NCBI RefSeq assembly: GCF_004369205.1
Contig: NZ_QFGA01000003.1
Span: 310,001-374,000, forward strand
Length of the DNA: 64,000 nucleotides
Reading direction: 5' to 3'
Source of the DNA: Pelotomaculum schinkii
Lineage (GTDB): Bacteria > Bacillota > Desulfotomaculia > Desulfotomaculales > Pelotomaculaceae
In this document: in pieces, positions 1-8,923 of the stretch
Layout of the letters: every line of letters begins with the position of its first letter
Numbering within the stretch: the first letter of the stretch is position 1
Position numbers and translations under genes: made by a program
Notes under the pieces: generated by a model
Told to the model about the DNA's origin: nothing
Databases searched by the model: none
What the model saw: only the letters and a program-made list of their open reading frames with translations

Positions 1-117
1 TGCCTCCAGCACTGTCTCCAGCCTATCTTTGTTCCAATAACTGCTCAAGCCCGTTTCCTTTGTCTTTTCATACAGGTCCAGGGCAAACTTCAGTAGGTCT
101 TTTTGATCATAGCTCAC
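1..117 (-). CDS. Hypothetical protein, N-terminal part only
   Basis: Reading frame that runs off the left edge of the window. It starts at a GTG (117-115) with a ggaggt Shine-Dalgarno six bases upstream (complement of 124-129). The visible 39 residues begin (M)SYDQKDLLKFALDLYEK and look soluble and helical. I do not recognise the family. The start is well supported; the function is unknown. Confidence 0.5.
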   Translation of the reverse strand, partial: MSYDQKDLLKFALDLYEKTKETGLSSYWNKDRLETVLEA

Positions 118-324
118 AGTTGAACCTCCAAAATCAGAAGTATAGCAGGGGCGGTCCGGAGGGCATAAGGTCCTCCCAATTGCAGCGGTATTACTAAAGG
201 ATATGTCCCTATTGACCAATACGTGCTTCCACCCGCAAGAGTAAAAATATCCTGCAGCTTAAAGTGAATAGAAAAAGGCCATGGGCCTTAGCAAAGCATT
301 ATAATCATACCTGAGCCTGCGTGA

Positions 325-705
325 TCAGTCCTTGATACGTAATCTCAGGTCTTTAGATAGCCTCATGTCTATGGCGTAGATATGAAAAAACCACTCTCCA
401 ACCACAATTACCAGGGTCAGGATTGCCAGAGTCGATATAGGCAGCAAAAGCCCCGTAATGAGTCTGGTTAAACCCCAAATCAAGGGAATTGCCAGGGCTA
501 CGTCGACCAGCACGGTGATGTTGCGGCCCAACAACAGTAGAAAGGGACGGTCCGCGGCCAGGGATGTCACCAGGGTCAGAGTCAGGGCAATCACTGTTCC
601 CCAGATTACAGTAATACCGGTTACATAAGTCAGAATAGCGGTTACCGTTAAGGCAATGATTAGCTTTGCCAGAAAGGCCCGGGCATACAAGCTCAGATGC
701 GTCAC
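325..705 (-). CDS. Small integral membrane protein, DUF2512/YndM-like
   Basis: Hydrophobic protein of about 125 residues with four predicted membrane segments (near AKLIIALTVTAILTYVTG, VIALTLTLVTSLAA, VDVALAIPLIWGLTRL and ISTLAILTLVIVVGEWFF) and a short basic C-terminus ending LRLRIKD. Segment order and length resemble the DUF2512 (YndM-type) membrane proteins of Firmicutes, whose role is unknown. The family call is from memory of that pattern. The frame stays open to an ATG at 837, but the extra N-terminus is AT-rich and poorly protein-like. I place the start near the GTG at 705; a TTG at 690 is an alternative. It is transcribed divergently from the exporter operon. Confidence 0.6.
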   Translation of the reverse strand: MTHLSLYARAFLAKLIIALTVTAILTYVTGITVIWGTVIALTLTLVTSLAADRPFLLLLGRNITVLVDVALAIPLIWGLTRLITGLLLPISTLAILTLVIVVGEWFFHIYAIDMRLSKDLRLRIKD

Positions 706-785
706 CTCCAGCTTCAAAAATAGTATTTGGAGCAAGTAAAATTTTATCCACATCAACAAAATATTCATCGACTCTGAGGAAACCC

Positions 786-814
786 TTGACATTTTCTTTC
801 TTATGGTATATCTA
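786..814 (+). promoter_or_regulatory. Possible sigma-A promoter for the exporter operon
   Basis: TTGACA at 786-791, a 17-base spacer and TATCTA at 809-814, about 170 bases upstream of the membrane-fusion gene. It is a fair consensus match in an intergenic stretch. No operator is visible. Confidence 0.35.
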
Positions 815-987
815 TCGATTAGACGCGAAGGCGGCATATGTGAAAGATATTGATAGTGGAAGATAAAACTGCTGTTGCTCTTGTGTTGCAGGCAGACACG
901 GAGTATGCTGGTTACCGCCGGTTAAAAGCCATATTTCGCCTGTGTCCGACACGTGTTGTATGATGAAAACCAGGGAGGAAAGCCAGA

Positions 988-2523
988 GTGGAAAATATGC
1001 TCAATACCGAAGAAGGTAAATTAAGTCTTTTAAAAAAATTTTGTATGCCTCCGGCATTCTTTAAAAGAAAAAAACTGCTATATGGGACCTCAATAATTGT
1101 GGCGGTTGCATTGGCGGGATATTTTTTCCTGGGCAACTCAAAAAAAGCGTCGGGAGGCTATCTTACTGAAAATGTCAAAAAAGGCTCAATAACCAACACC
1201 ATCTCGGCAAGTGGTACGGTCGAACCGGTAAGCACGGTTTCTCTGGCCTTTAAAAATGCCGAAATCATAAAAAATATCTACGTCCAAGTGGGAGATCATG
1301 TAACACCCGGTCAGGTTTTGGCCGAACAGGACAGCCAAAACCTGGAGTTGCAGTTAAAACAGGCGGAAGCCAACTTGGATCAAGCCATCGCCAGTATGGA
1401 ACTGCTGCAAAATGGCTCCACCCAGGAGGAATTGCGGCAGTCCGAGGCAAGCGTAAAGATGGCCCAGGCGGCATATGACCAGGCCAAGTCCGACCTGGAG
1501 CGTTACCAGCAGCTGGCTGAGGCGGGAGCGGTTGCCCAAACCGACCTTGAAACCGCCAAAATAAGCTATGCCAATGCCGAGGGTAATTTAATCAAAGCAC
1601 AGGAATCTTACAAGGCCCTGCAATCAGGCGCCCGGGCAGAAGATATCAAATCGGCTGCAGCTAAACTGGCAAGTAGCCAGGCGTCGCTGCAAATTGCCAG
1701 TATCGATCTGGCAGGAGCCCGGATGGTAAGTCCCATTAATGGTATCGTTAGTGAGATCAACGGCGCCGTGGGGCAGCGGGCTACGGCCAACAACAACAGC
1801 ACCAGCGGGTCCAGCGGGTTTATGGTTGTGATCTCGGAAGCTTTGCAGATCAAGGCGCAGGTTAACGAAGCCGACATCGGCAAGACGGAAGTAGGCCAAA
1901 AGGTGGAATTTACCGTTAACTCTTTTCCGGAGCAAAACTTTACAGGCCGGGTCAGCAGTATATCTCCCCAGGCATACACCCTGTCCAACGTCCAAATTTA
2001 CGATGTAATCATCGAAATTGACGCTAACCAGCAGGGGTTAAAAGCAGGTATGCCTGCCAATGTAAACATTATCGTCGACAGGAGCGAAGACACGCTCACC
2101 GTTTCTAAGGGAGCCGTAACCTATGCCTTAAGTTACCTTAACAAACTGGGCCAGAGCGGGACGGCAAGCCCTGCGGCTACTGAAAGCGGGGCCGACAGCC
2201 AGGGCCGGAATAGCGAAAGAGCGAGCGGGAACGGTACAGGCGGCAACAGCAATAATAACCCAGGTGACACTGCAAGCCGGCTGGAAAGCAGCCAGACCCG
2301 GCAAGCCACGGTCCTGGTGATGGGCAAGTCGGGAACACCGGAGCCACGCAAGGTAACTCTGGGACTGTCGGACTTGAGAAATTATGAAGTTATAAATGGC
2401 CTGAACGAAGGGGAAACAGTTGTGATTGGCTCTCTCAGCCAGACTGCCGCTGCGCCTGCCCAGGGCGGCCAGGGCGGCGGCCCGACGCCGATGGGGGGCG
2501 GAGTAAGGGTACGAACTAATTAG
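988..2523 (+). CDS. macA: MacA/HlyD-type periplasmic adaptor (membrane fusion) protein
   Basis: Adaptor subunit of a MacAB-type ABC exporter, 511 residues. A single N-terminal membrane anchor lies at about residues 30-48 (LLYGTSIIVAVALAGYFFLG). It is followed by the first half of a lipoyl domain (SGTVEPVSTVSLAF...GDHVTPGQVL), a long alpha-helical hairpin (about 115-240, rich in QAEANLDQA-type heptads), the returning lipoyl half (VSPINGIVSEINGAVGQ) and a beta-barrel region. A Ser/Gly/Asn-rich low-complexity insert (about 385-440) interrupts the C-terminal membrane-proximal domain. The start is a GTG with ggagga eight bases upstream (974-979). It is the first gene of a three-gene operon, 16 bases before the ATPase. 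In a Gram-positive cell it would act outside the membrane as a lipid-anchored or TM-anchored adaptor. The substrate cannot be read from the sequence. Confidence 0.9.
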   Translation: MENMLNTEEGKLSLLKKFCMPPAFFKRKKLLYGTSIIVAVALAGYFFLGNSKKASGGYLTENVKKGSITNTISASGTVEPVSTVSLAFKNAEIIKNIYVQVGDHVTPGQVLAEQDSQNLELQLKQAEANLDQAIASMELLQNGSTQEELRQSEASVKMAQAAYDQAKSDLERYQQLAEAGAVAQTDLETAKISYANAEGNLIKAQESYKALQSGARAEDIKSAAAKLASSQASLQIASIDLAGARMVSPINGIVSEINGAVGQRATANNNSTSGSSGFMVVISEALQIKAQVNEADIGKTEVGQKVEFTVNSFPEQNFTGRVSSISPQAYTLSNVQIYDVIIEIDANQQGLKAGMPANVNIIVDRSEDTLTVSKGAVTYALSYLNKLGQSGTASPAATESGADSQGRNSERASGNGTGGNSNNNPGDTASRLESSQTRQATVLVMGKSGTPEPRKVTLGLSDLRNYEVINGLNEGETVVIGSLSQTAAAPAQGGQGGGPTPMGGGVRVRTN

Positions 2524-2539
2524 CGAACGGGGGCGCAGC

Positions 2540-3295
2540 ATGCCTGACACAACAACGATAGAACTTAAAGACATCAGAAAAACATACACCATGGGAGAAG
2601 CGCGCATTTACGCCTTAAGGGGTATAAACTTAACCATAAAGCAGGGAGAAATGGTTGCGGTCATGGGAGCCTCCGGTTCAGGCAAAAGTACATTTTTAAA
2701 TATTGTCGGCTGTTTGGACAAACCCACCAAAGGTACCTATTACCTCGACGGAGAGAATGTGTCCGAATTGGACAAGGACCAGCTGGCCACGATCCGCAAC
2801 AAAAGGCTTGGCTTTGTCTTTCAGGGTTTTAACCTTTTGGGCAGGGCGACAGTAGAAGCCAATGTAGAGTTGCCGATGATCTATGCCGGGGTGGAAAAGA
2901 AAGAGATGGCCGTCAGGGCTAAAGACGCCCTGCAATGGGTCGGGCTCTCAAAATATCTGCATCATTACCCCAACCAGATGTCAGGCGGCCAGCAGCAAAG
3001 AGTCGCCATCGCCCGCGCTCTGGTCAACAACCCTTCCCTGATCCTGGCCGATGAACCAACCGGCGCGCTGGATTCAAGGACCAGCATCGAGATCGTGGCG
3101 GTGATTCAAAGGCTTAACCAGGAAAAAGGGATAACGGTGGTGATGGTTACCCATGAAAAAGATATTGCGCAATATTGCAAACGGTTAGTGACTATCAAGG
3201 ACGGCCACGTTATTGAGGATACTCCGGTATTAAACCAAAGGAACGCCGACGAAGACCTGGCGGCCCTGCCGGTAGAAGCGGAGGCCGGGCTATGA
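2540..3295 (+). CDS. MacB-type ABC transporter ATPase
   Basis: Cytoplasmic ATPase of the exporter, 251 residues, LolD/MacB class. Visible motifs are Walker [10 protein letters not shown] (about 43-51), a Q-loop in VFQGFNLLG, signature MSGGQQQR, Walker [13 protein letters not shown] and the switch His in VMVTHEKD. Length is that of a stand-alone MacB ATPase; in Gram-negatives the same domain is fused to the permease. Its last four bases overlap the permease start (ATGA), so the two are translationally coupled. Confidence 0.93.
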   Translation: MPDTTTIELKDIRKTYTMGEARIYALRGINLTIKQGEMVAVMGASGSGKSTFLNIVGCLDKPTKGTYYLDGENVSELDKDQLATIRNKRLGFVFQGFNLLGRATVEANVELPMIYAGVEKKEMAVRAKDALQWVGLSKYLHHYPNQMSGGQQQRVAIARALVNNPSLILADEPTGALDSRTSIEIVAVIQRLNQEKGITVVMVTHEKDIAQYCKRLVTIKDGHVIEDTPVLNQRNADEDLAALPVEAEAGL

Positions 3296-4509
3296 ATATC
3301 ACCAACAACTTCGAGGTGGCCTTTAACGGGATCAGGGCCAATAAACTGAGGTCCTCCTTGACCATGCTCGGCATCATTATCGGTGTGGCGGCAGTAATAA
3401 TCATGATTTCCATGGGGCAGGGCGTAACCAAAAGAGTACAGGACCAGATTTCTTCCATGGGCTCCAACCTGCTGATGGTATATCCCGGGGCCGGACAGGG
3501 AGCGGTCAGGGGCGCCGGGGGCAACGTCAATACCCTGACCCTGGAAGACGCCCAAGCTATAGCCGAACTGAACATGGTGGCCTATGTGGCGCCCGAGCTT
3601 AGTTCAAGCGCCACCCTCTCTTACTCCAACCAGACCTGGACCGCCGCCTTCAACGGGACCACCCCCGAGTTTCAGTTAATCAAAGACTGGTCCACCAGCG
3701 CGGGGTCGTTTTTTACCGAAGACGACGTAACAGGCGCCACCCCGGTGGCAGTCCTGGGCCAAACGGTGGTAGACAACCTTTACCCCGACGGCACGGATCC
3801 GGTAGGCACCACCATCAGGCTCAACAAACTGACCTTTACCGTGGTAGGCGTCCTGGCCGCCAAAGGCTCCTCCATGGGCGGGCAGGACCAGGACAATAAC
3901 GTCTACATACCCATAACCACGGCACAAAGGAGATTATTGGGCGTAAATAACGTCCGTCTTATCGATGTGCAGGTTGAAAATGCAGAAAGTATGAGTTTTG
4001 TCCAGAGCAGCATCGAAAGCCTTTTAAGAGAAAGGCACCGCCTGAGCGGGACCAGCTCAGATGATTTCAACGTGCGCAACCTGGCCTCAGTGCTGGAAAC
4101 AGTTGAAAGCACCACCGCCATCTTGACCCTCTTTCTGGCCGGCGTGGCCTCCATATCGCTGTTGGTGGGCGGTATCGGGATTATGAATATTATGCTGGTT
4201 TCGGTAACAGAAAGGACCAGGGAGATCGGTTTGCGCATGGCGGTGGGGGCAAAGGAAAGCGATATTCGCAACCAGTTTCTGGTGGAGGCAATGGTGCTCT
4301 GCCTGTCCGGGGGAGTGGTGGGGATTCTCCTGGGCATAGGCGTTTCTAAACTCATTGGCATGGCAGCCGGCATGACGATGTCGATCAAGCTGTACTCCGT
4401 ATTAATCTCCGCAGGGTTTGCCGCAGCCATCGGCATATTTTTCGGCTATTATCCGGCCAAAAAAGCTGCGGGGTTGGACCCCATTGAAGCGCTCCGGTAC
4501 GAGAGATAA
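3292..4509 (+). CDS. MacB/FtsX-family ABC transporter permease
   Basis: Permease of 405 residues with the MacB layout: one TM helix near residues 20-40 (LTMLGIIIGVAAVIIMISMGQG), a large extracellular MacB-type domain (about 45-265), then three C-terminal TM helices carrying the FtsX signature (GIGIMNIMLVSVTERTREIG and RMAVGAKESDIRNQFLVEA) and ending in a YYPAKKAAGLDPIEALRYE box typical of the family. It forms a tripartite exporter with the two upstream genes. Candidate substrates in this family are peptides, macrolides and other amphiphiles; nothing here decides between them. Confidence 0.93.
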   Translation: MNITNNFEVAFNGIRANKLRSSLTMLGIIIGVAAVIIMISMGQGVTKRVQDQISSMGSNLLMVYPGAGQGAVRGAGGNVNTLTLEDAQAIAELNMVAYVAPELSSSATLSYSNQTWTAAFNGTTPEFQLIKDWSTSAGSFFTEDDVTGATPVAVLGQTVVDNLYPDGTDPVGTTIRLNKLTFTVVGVLAAKGSSMGGQDQDNNVYIPITTAQRRLLGVNNVRLIDVQVENAESMSFVQSSIESLLRERHRLSGTSSDDFNVRNLASVLETVESTTAILTLFLAGVASISLLVGGIGIMNIMLVSVTERTREIGLRMAVGAKESDIRNQFLVEAMVLCLSGGVVGILLGIGVSKLIGMAAGMTMSIKLYSVLISAGFAAAIGIFFGYYPAKKAAGLDPIEALRYER

Positions 4510-4533
4510 ACTGAATAATGATACATTTTGCGA

Positions 4534-4568
4534 AGCTCGCCGGCTCCAATACCTGGCGGGCTTTCCTG
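4534..4568 (+). terminator. Weak hairpin after the exporter operon
   Basis: Inverted repeat agctcgcc / ggcgggct (4534-4541 and 4555-4562) followed by a broken T tract. It is 25 bases after the permease stop, so probably the operon terminator, but the T run is poor. Confidence 0.35.
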
Positions 4569-4783
4569 GTATAGTCAGCTAGTTTTTATTTCTTTTTCAA
4601 AGCAGTATTTTCCCTTTATTTTCCTTGGAGCGGCTGACCCTTTTGGGGCAAAATACAAGATTAAAGGAGCATACCTGTAATCATTAGAAACGGTCTTTGA
4701 AAAAAGAGACGCTCACCAATAAAATGGTATTGTGCTGATCCAGCCAAGAAAGGCACAAAACCAAATTGAGGAGGCGCCTCTAT

Positions 4784-6064
4784 ATGAAGCGTACACAAAA
4801 CGAGAAAATTTCGCAAATAAAAATTGAAACCTTGGTGGTCGGAATCGATATTGGAAAAGAAACCCATTATGCAAGAGCCTTTGATTACAGAGGGATTGAA
4901 CTGGCCAAGCTGCTGATATTTAGCAACACGGCGGAAGGATTTCAACACCTTGACCGATGGATGCGGGACATCTGCAAGCAGCAAGAAAAGACCGAAGTCA
5001 TCGCCGGTTTTGAGCCCACTGGACATTACTGGTTCTCATTGGGGGACCACCTAAAGCGCAAGGGTCATAAACTTGCAATAGTCAACCCTTTCCATGTCAA
5101 ACGAACCAAGGAACTGGATGACAACAGCCCTACCAAGAATGACCGAAAGGATCCGAAAACCATCGCCATGTTAGTAAAAGACGGGCGTTACCGGGATGTG
5201 TACATACCCGACGACATCTATCAGGAACTGCGGGAAGCGGTGGCTGAACGGGAACGGCTTCAAGAGCGGTTAAATGCTACTCACAACAGGGTTGTTCGCT
5301 GGCTGGATATCCGGTTTCCAGAGTTTGCAGGGGTTTTTAAGAAATGGACAGGAAAAACAGCACTGCTGACACTTAAAATATTCCCGACACCAGCAAAGGT
5401 TTTGGAAGCGGGCGCAGACAAAATACTGGCCACATGGAGGACAGTTGTGAAACGTTCCGTAGGCATAAAAAGAGCGCAAGCGCTGGTAAAAGCAGCGTCC
5501 AACAGCATTGGCAGAACCACCGGCCATGTAGCTTCGGATGCCAGCCTGCAGAACCTGCTTGCAGAATATGAATTGTACCATGCACAACATGAACGCTTAG
5601 AACAACTAATGTTGGAACTACTGCTTCAGGTGCCGAATGCAGCCAAACTTCTGAAAATCAAGGGAGTGGGCTTGGTTACAGCCACAACCTTTGTCGGCGA
5701 AACCGGTGATATCCACAGGTTCGAACACCCTCGCCAGATACAAAAACTGGCTGGTTGTAACCTGGTTGAGAACAGCTCCGGCAAACACAAAGGAAAGACC
5801 ACTATCAGTCACCGGGGGCGGAAGCGATTAAGGCATGGGCTGTTCATGGCCATGATTGCCATCCTGGGTAAAAACCCGGAGTTCCAGGAACTACACCAAC
5901 GCAATCTAACAAGGGAAAAAAACCCGCTAAACAAGATGCAATCCATTATCGCCCTCTGCGGCAAACTCATCCGGGTATTCTACACCATTCTGAGCAAGGG
6001 TGTTGACTACAATCCTGAGAAGATGATGGGCGATATTCAACAGCCGGTTAAAATAGCCGCATGA
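4784..6064 (+). CDS. IS110-family DEDD transposase (copy 1)
   Basis: Transposase of 426 residues. The N-terminal RuvC-like DEDD domain shows VVGIDIGKETHYARAF (first Asp), EVIAGFEPTGHYW (Glu) and NDRKDPKTIAML (Asp pair). The C-terminal Transposase_20 region shows LLKIKGVGLVTATTFVGE followed by the conserved Ser in NLVENSSGKHKG. I chose the ATG at 4784 (gaggagg nine bases upstream) over an in-frame TTG at 4766. The protein is identical to that of copy 2, so transposition is recent. In this family the enzyme works with an element-encoded guide (bridge) RNA; see the non-coding end. Confidence 0.95.
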   Translation: MKRTQNEKISQIKIETLVVGIDIGKETHYARAFDYRGIELAKLLIFSNTAEGFQHLDRWMRDICKQQEKTEVIAGFEPTGHYWFSLGDHLKRKGHKLAIVNPFHVKRTKELDDNSPTKNDRKDPKTIAMLVKDGRYRDVYIPDDIYQELREAVAERERLQERLNATHNRVVRWLDIRFPEFAGVFKKWTGKTALLTLKIFPTPAKVLEAGADKILATWRTVVKRSVGIKRAQALVKAASNSIGRTTGHVASDASLQNLLAEYELYHAQHERLEQLMLELLLQVPNAAKLLKIKGVGLVTATTFVGETGDIHRFEHPRQIQKLAGCNLVENSSGKHKGKTTISHRGRKRLRHGLFMAMIAILGKNPEFQELHQRNLTREKNPLNKMQSIIALCGKLIRVFYTILSKGVDYNPEKMMGDIQQPVKIAA

Positions 6065-6526
6065 AAACGCTGAGAACATCCTGATAAACGATACAGATTA
6101 ACGAAAGCACATCATCGTAGTGGAATTAGCCGCGGCCATTCAGACGAAGATGTGACTGCCCCCAATAGTTATCTACAGGTTTTTATCGCACTTTGAAAAC
6201 GGAGAGCCCGGGACAGTCAGGTTGAATTATTCCATTAGGGCATAGACCCGGTCTAGGAGCATGACTGACGTTCCACCTCTTGGATAGGCAGGACGAAGGT
6301 ATTTAGGGCGAAGACCCAGGAAGATGTGGGAGGTTTGCTGCCAGGAGACGATGTGGAATCCCACTGGCCTTGATACAAAAAAACATGCGGCCTTGGTGAA
6401 AGTTAAACATCATCATCCATAATTACACATTGATGTAAATAACAAGAGATAGGCTATCCGAATAAAAAGTGAAAATCTAAGAAAAGCGGAGATATTTAAA
6501 GATAACCGAAGACTATTAAGGGAGGA
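6065..6526 (+). ncRNA. Candidate bridge-RNA (seekRNA) region of IS110 copy 1
   Basis: 462 bases between the transposase stop and the right end, with no credible ORF and the same length in both copies. IS1111-group members of the IS110 family are known to encode their guide RNA in this position. I infer the function from position and conservation only; loop assignments were not attempted. Confidence 0.4.
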
Positions 6527-6532
6527 TTGAAC

Positions 6533-7204
6533 ATGTCTGAAAAAAATTATTTTCACCGGCCGGCAGGGTCGCCCCAACCCCGTGAACGTGAATCCCAAAA
6601 GGCACAGCTGGAAAGCCTATCGCATGGCGAAAGCAAAGATGTTAAGCGCAAAATAGCTTATCAAACAGGCGAGGAAGACTGGGAAGAAAAAGCCCGGTCA
6701 GCTCACGGAAAAGAAGGGCATGGAGAACTCCAGAGCCGTTTCCAGGATGTTTTGGATAGCGACAAAGACCTCAAGGGCTATGGTTTAAACGTCAGGGGCG
6801 GTGGTGGAGAGGTTGAAATAAGCGGGATAGTCGATACTTTAAGCGAAAGTAAAAGGGCGGAAGAACTTGCCGCCAGTTTCCCCGGCGTGCAAAAGGTTGT
6901 GAACGACCTTACCATCAGCACCGATGGGAATATTACTGATGCCGACGTTACCAAGGAAGTCCGGGAAGAGCTTAATGCCGATCCGCGAGTAGATTTATCT
7001 CATATCGGCGCGGAAGCCCACGGAGGCGCCGTAATATTAATGGGCAGCACGGAAAACCCGGATGAAATCGAGGCTGCCAAACAAACAGCCGCCAAGGCGC
7101 GGGGTGTGCGCAAAGTTGTCAGCCAGGTCAAGCTAAAAGACGACTTTGACATGAGTCTGGAGGGAATTTTCCACAGCCAGGTTCGAAATGACGAAGAAGA
7201 TTAG
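6533..7204 (+). CDS. Two-BON-domain protein (OsmY-like)
   Basis: Protein of 223 residues. A charged, low-complexity N-terminus (about 1-80) precedes two BON domains: about 82-132 (GYGLNVRGGGGEVEISGIV...VVNDLTI) and about 140-205 (VTKEVREELNADPRVDL...VRKVVSQVKL). BON domains bind membranes or other envelope components and occur in OsmY-type stress proteins. There is no signal peptide, so it is probably cytoplasmic or membrane-associated. I chose the ATG at 6533 (seven bases after ggagg at 6521-6525) rather than the TTG at 6527. The IS110 element ends at 6526, so the original promoter has been displaced. Confidence 0.8.
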   Translation: MSEKNYFHRPAGSPQPRERESQKAQLESLSHGESKDVKRKIAYQTGEEDWEEKARSAHGKEGHGELQSRFQDVLDSDKDLKGYGLNVRGGGGEVEISGIVDTLSESKRAEELAASFPGVQKVVNDLTISTDGNITDADVTKEVREELNADPRVDLSHIGAEAHGGAVILMGSTENPDEIEAAKQTAAKARGVRKVVSQVKLKDDFDMSLEGIFHSQVRNDEED

Positions 7205-7289
7205 ATAATAGAAGGCTTTTCAATCTGCCAGGAAACGGTTGGGAATACTATGTAATCTCCAAACATGGGTGTGAAAAAACCTATCGTGA

Positions 7290-7315
7290 AAGCCGGCTGA
7301 CTTTAGCCGGCTTTT
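7290..7315 (+). terminator. Rho-independent terminator of the BON gene
   Basis: agccggct (7291-7298), six-base loop, agccggct (7305-7312), then TTT. The self-complementary arms make a strong hairpin 85 bases after the stop. Confidence 0.85.
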
Positions 7316-7409
7316 GTAATCATTGCAGGAAATAGAGGTCATTTGGCAGGATAAGTTTCTAATGTGCAGAATATCTTATTACCATTTATTGCATTTGGGG
7401 GAGTTGTTT

Positions 7410-7604
7410 ATGAATTGCAACAAAGAAAAAAATATTAAAAAATGCACCTGCACTTATGAACCTTGCTCAAGGAAGGGCATTTGTTGCGAATGCATCCTTT
7501 ATCACCGAAAGTATAATGAAGCTCCGGCTTGTCTGTTTCCATCCGAGGTGGAAAGTACATATGACCGCTCATTGGAAAGACTGGCACGTTGCTATAACAA
7601 ATAG
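7410..7604 (+). CDS. Small Cys-rich protein, DUF6485-like
   Basis: Protein of 64 residues starting MNCNKEKNIKKCTCTYEP with CxC...CSRKGxCCEC, then RKYNEAPACLFP and a helical tail TYDRSLERLARCYNK. The spacing of seven to eight cysteines fits the DUF6485 family, presumed metal-binding and of unknown role. The frame is open from 7323, but the ATG at 7410 follows a G-rich gggggag Shine-Dalgarno and gives the family's usual length. Confidence 0.75.
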   Translation: MNCNKEKNIKKCTCTYEPCSRKGICCECILYHRKYNEAPACLFPSEVESTYDRSLERLARCYNK

Positions 7605-7685
7605 AGAAAACCATCTTCCCGAAAATGATGAATCCTTGTAAAGTCGTCACTTACTTGATTGGGGATGACGGAAGCACAACACTTT

Positions 7686-7988
7686 TTACATGCCCGGTTG
7701 TTCATATACCAGCCCTGTTACATACAGTCTTCTAAACACCATCCGATCAACTGCCAGTGATATTTTAATACCATCCGGTTTGCTTACAGCGCCTTTAAAC
7801 ATATAGACCTTAATCCCGTTCGCATCCACTAAATCGTAACTTTCAGGTAAAGGCGGTTTGCCTGCTGACACGGCAGGTTCCTTGAATTGGCCTCCACACC
7901 CGCCATACAACATCATATCCACGGTAATGGAGTCGCCTTTTTGGAGGATATAATCCCTGGCGTCATCGGTAAATTCTACCTTTAGCAT
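7686..7988 (-). CDS. CC/Se-motif family protein (HesB-like), single-Cys version
   Basis: Protein of 100 residues resembling the CC/Se-motif (seleno)protein family, small HesB/IscA-like proteins. It has an N-terminal FTDDARDYILQKGDSITV stretch, then YGGCGGQ, AVSAGKPP, and a C-terminal GIKVYMFKGAV...LYVTGLVYEQ. Family members usually carry GGCC (or Cys-Sec); here only one Cys remains. I chose the ATG at 7988 (aaggaagg upstream); the frame is open further but the extra residues are not family-like. The family assignment is from memory of the pattern. Confidence 0.65.
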   Translation of the reverse strand: MLKVEFTDDARDYILQKGDSITVDMMLYGGCGGQFKEPAVSAGKPPLPESYDLVDANGIKVYMFKGAVSKPDGIKISLAVDRMVFRRLYVTGLVYEQPGM

Positions 7989-8230
7989 TTTGTCATCCTT
8001 CCTTCCTCCATACATTTTTTCCATTTTACCATGTTTACAATTATTAAAACAACACCTTGCCATTATTGGTAGGGTGTTTTTCATTAAGGTAAAAGGAACC
8101 CCTTTGTTACTACCAGAGTGAAGGACCTGGAACCTCCCAGGCTTCATGGCTATTTTTTCAAGTAAGAAACTTGGTTTATTGCATACTATCAAACTGTTAA
8201 AATAAATTTTATGGAATATTTGAACAGTTG

Positions 8231-8317
8231 TATCAGCTGCGGAACGTACAATTCACCCTGGACTTTCTGTCTAAGGTTGCCCGCTCTCTTGGGAAAGGGG
8301 TACAGGTTACATTATTC
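8231..8317 (+). pseudogene. Fragment of a HigA-type XRE antitoxin gene
   Basis: DNA closely matching the 3' end of higA at 35133-35417: the shared stretch includes ctggactttctgtc, gttgcccgctc and caggtta. The copy has an internal gap and a shifted frame, and has lost its first two thirds. It is a relic of a second HigBA locus. Confidence 0.7.
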
Positions 8318-8344
8318 TATGTCTGGACAAAGAAAAAATAGAAA

Positions 8345-8462
8345 GACGATTCCGAATCTTAGCCACTTTGGCCGGATAGAATCGGGGCATGTCGGTCATG
8401 CGCGAAGCGCTCAGCACCAACTTGGTGTTCATTTCAATGGGCTTGCCATCTAATATCGACAT
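8345..8462 (-). pseudogene. N-terminal fragment resembling DUF1848 proteins
   Basis: Starts at ATG 8462 with an aggaag Shine-Dalgarno and encodes MSILDGKPIEMNTKLVLSAS followed by RMTDMPRFYPAKVAKIRNRL before homology stops. The (V/I)LSASRxTDxPxFY pattern is the N-terminal signature of DUF1848 proteins (about 300 residues), so only about 13 percent of the gene is left. It abuts the HigA fragment at about 8320-8345, showing where two scraps were joined. Moderate confidence. Confidence 0.45.
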
Positions 8463-8463
8463 A

Positions 8464-8923
8464 AACTCTTCCTGTATAATTTAAAAAATCAGGTTGCTTT
8501 ATGAGATTAAATTGTACCATATTATATTGTGTATTTAAAAGAAGAGGCTTATCATAAACTACGAAATAGAACTGGAGATTAAACTGGAAGAGAAATTGAA
8601 TATCAGAGTATTAAATACTCTTTCATGATTTAATTTTTACATTTCGATATGCTTTTGGTATTATATTATTTTTATGTAATTAAAAGGTTTTAGTTAAATA
8701 TTAATCGAAATAACCAAGAATTGCATTTTAGTGCGACCGCCCCAATCAGGGTGGTCGTTGTGGTTTTAGCGGATTCCAACAAGAAATGACAAGATTCGCA
8801 TATCGGCGACCGGGGTAACATTGAAATTGCCGGCGGCCCAACCGTAAAACGTAGTTATAACGGATAGTGGGTTGATCTTAAATAGTGGCTAATCAATTTT
8901 AGGTTAAAAAGGAGAAGGATAAA
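8464..8923. other. AT-rich gap with one hairpin
   Basis: No credible ORF. The only structure seen is an inverted repeat gcgaccgccc / gggtggtcgt at 8733-8758 followed by a few T residues, which could be a terminator. Tandem-looking AT-rich text around 8640-8700 could hold a promoter, but I cannot support one. Confidence 0.4.

Larger units (their letters stand above)
4665..6526 (+). mobile_element. IS110-family element (IS1111-like layout), copy 1
   Basis: Boundaries were found by comparing this copy with the inverted copy at 27057-28918: homology begins at 4665 and ends at 6526, giving 1862 bases in both copies. It holds one transposase gene and a 462-base non-coding 3' end. There are no terminal inverted repeats or clear target duplications, as usual for IS110. 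A long non-coding segment downstream of the transposase is the layout of the IS1111 group. The right end supplies the Shine-Dalgarno of the next gene. Confidence 0.9.

Noticed and set aside
2128-2607. Long minus-strand ORF opposite the end of macA and start of the ATPase gene
   Set aside because: Lies fully inside a well-supported gene in the opposite frame, has no ribosome site and no family; a shadow of GC-rich codons.
3903-4436. 177-codon minus-strand ORF opposite the MacB permease
   Set aside because: Overlaps the conserved FtsX domain on the other strand; no start signal or family.
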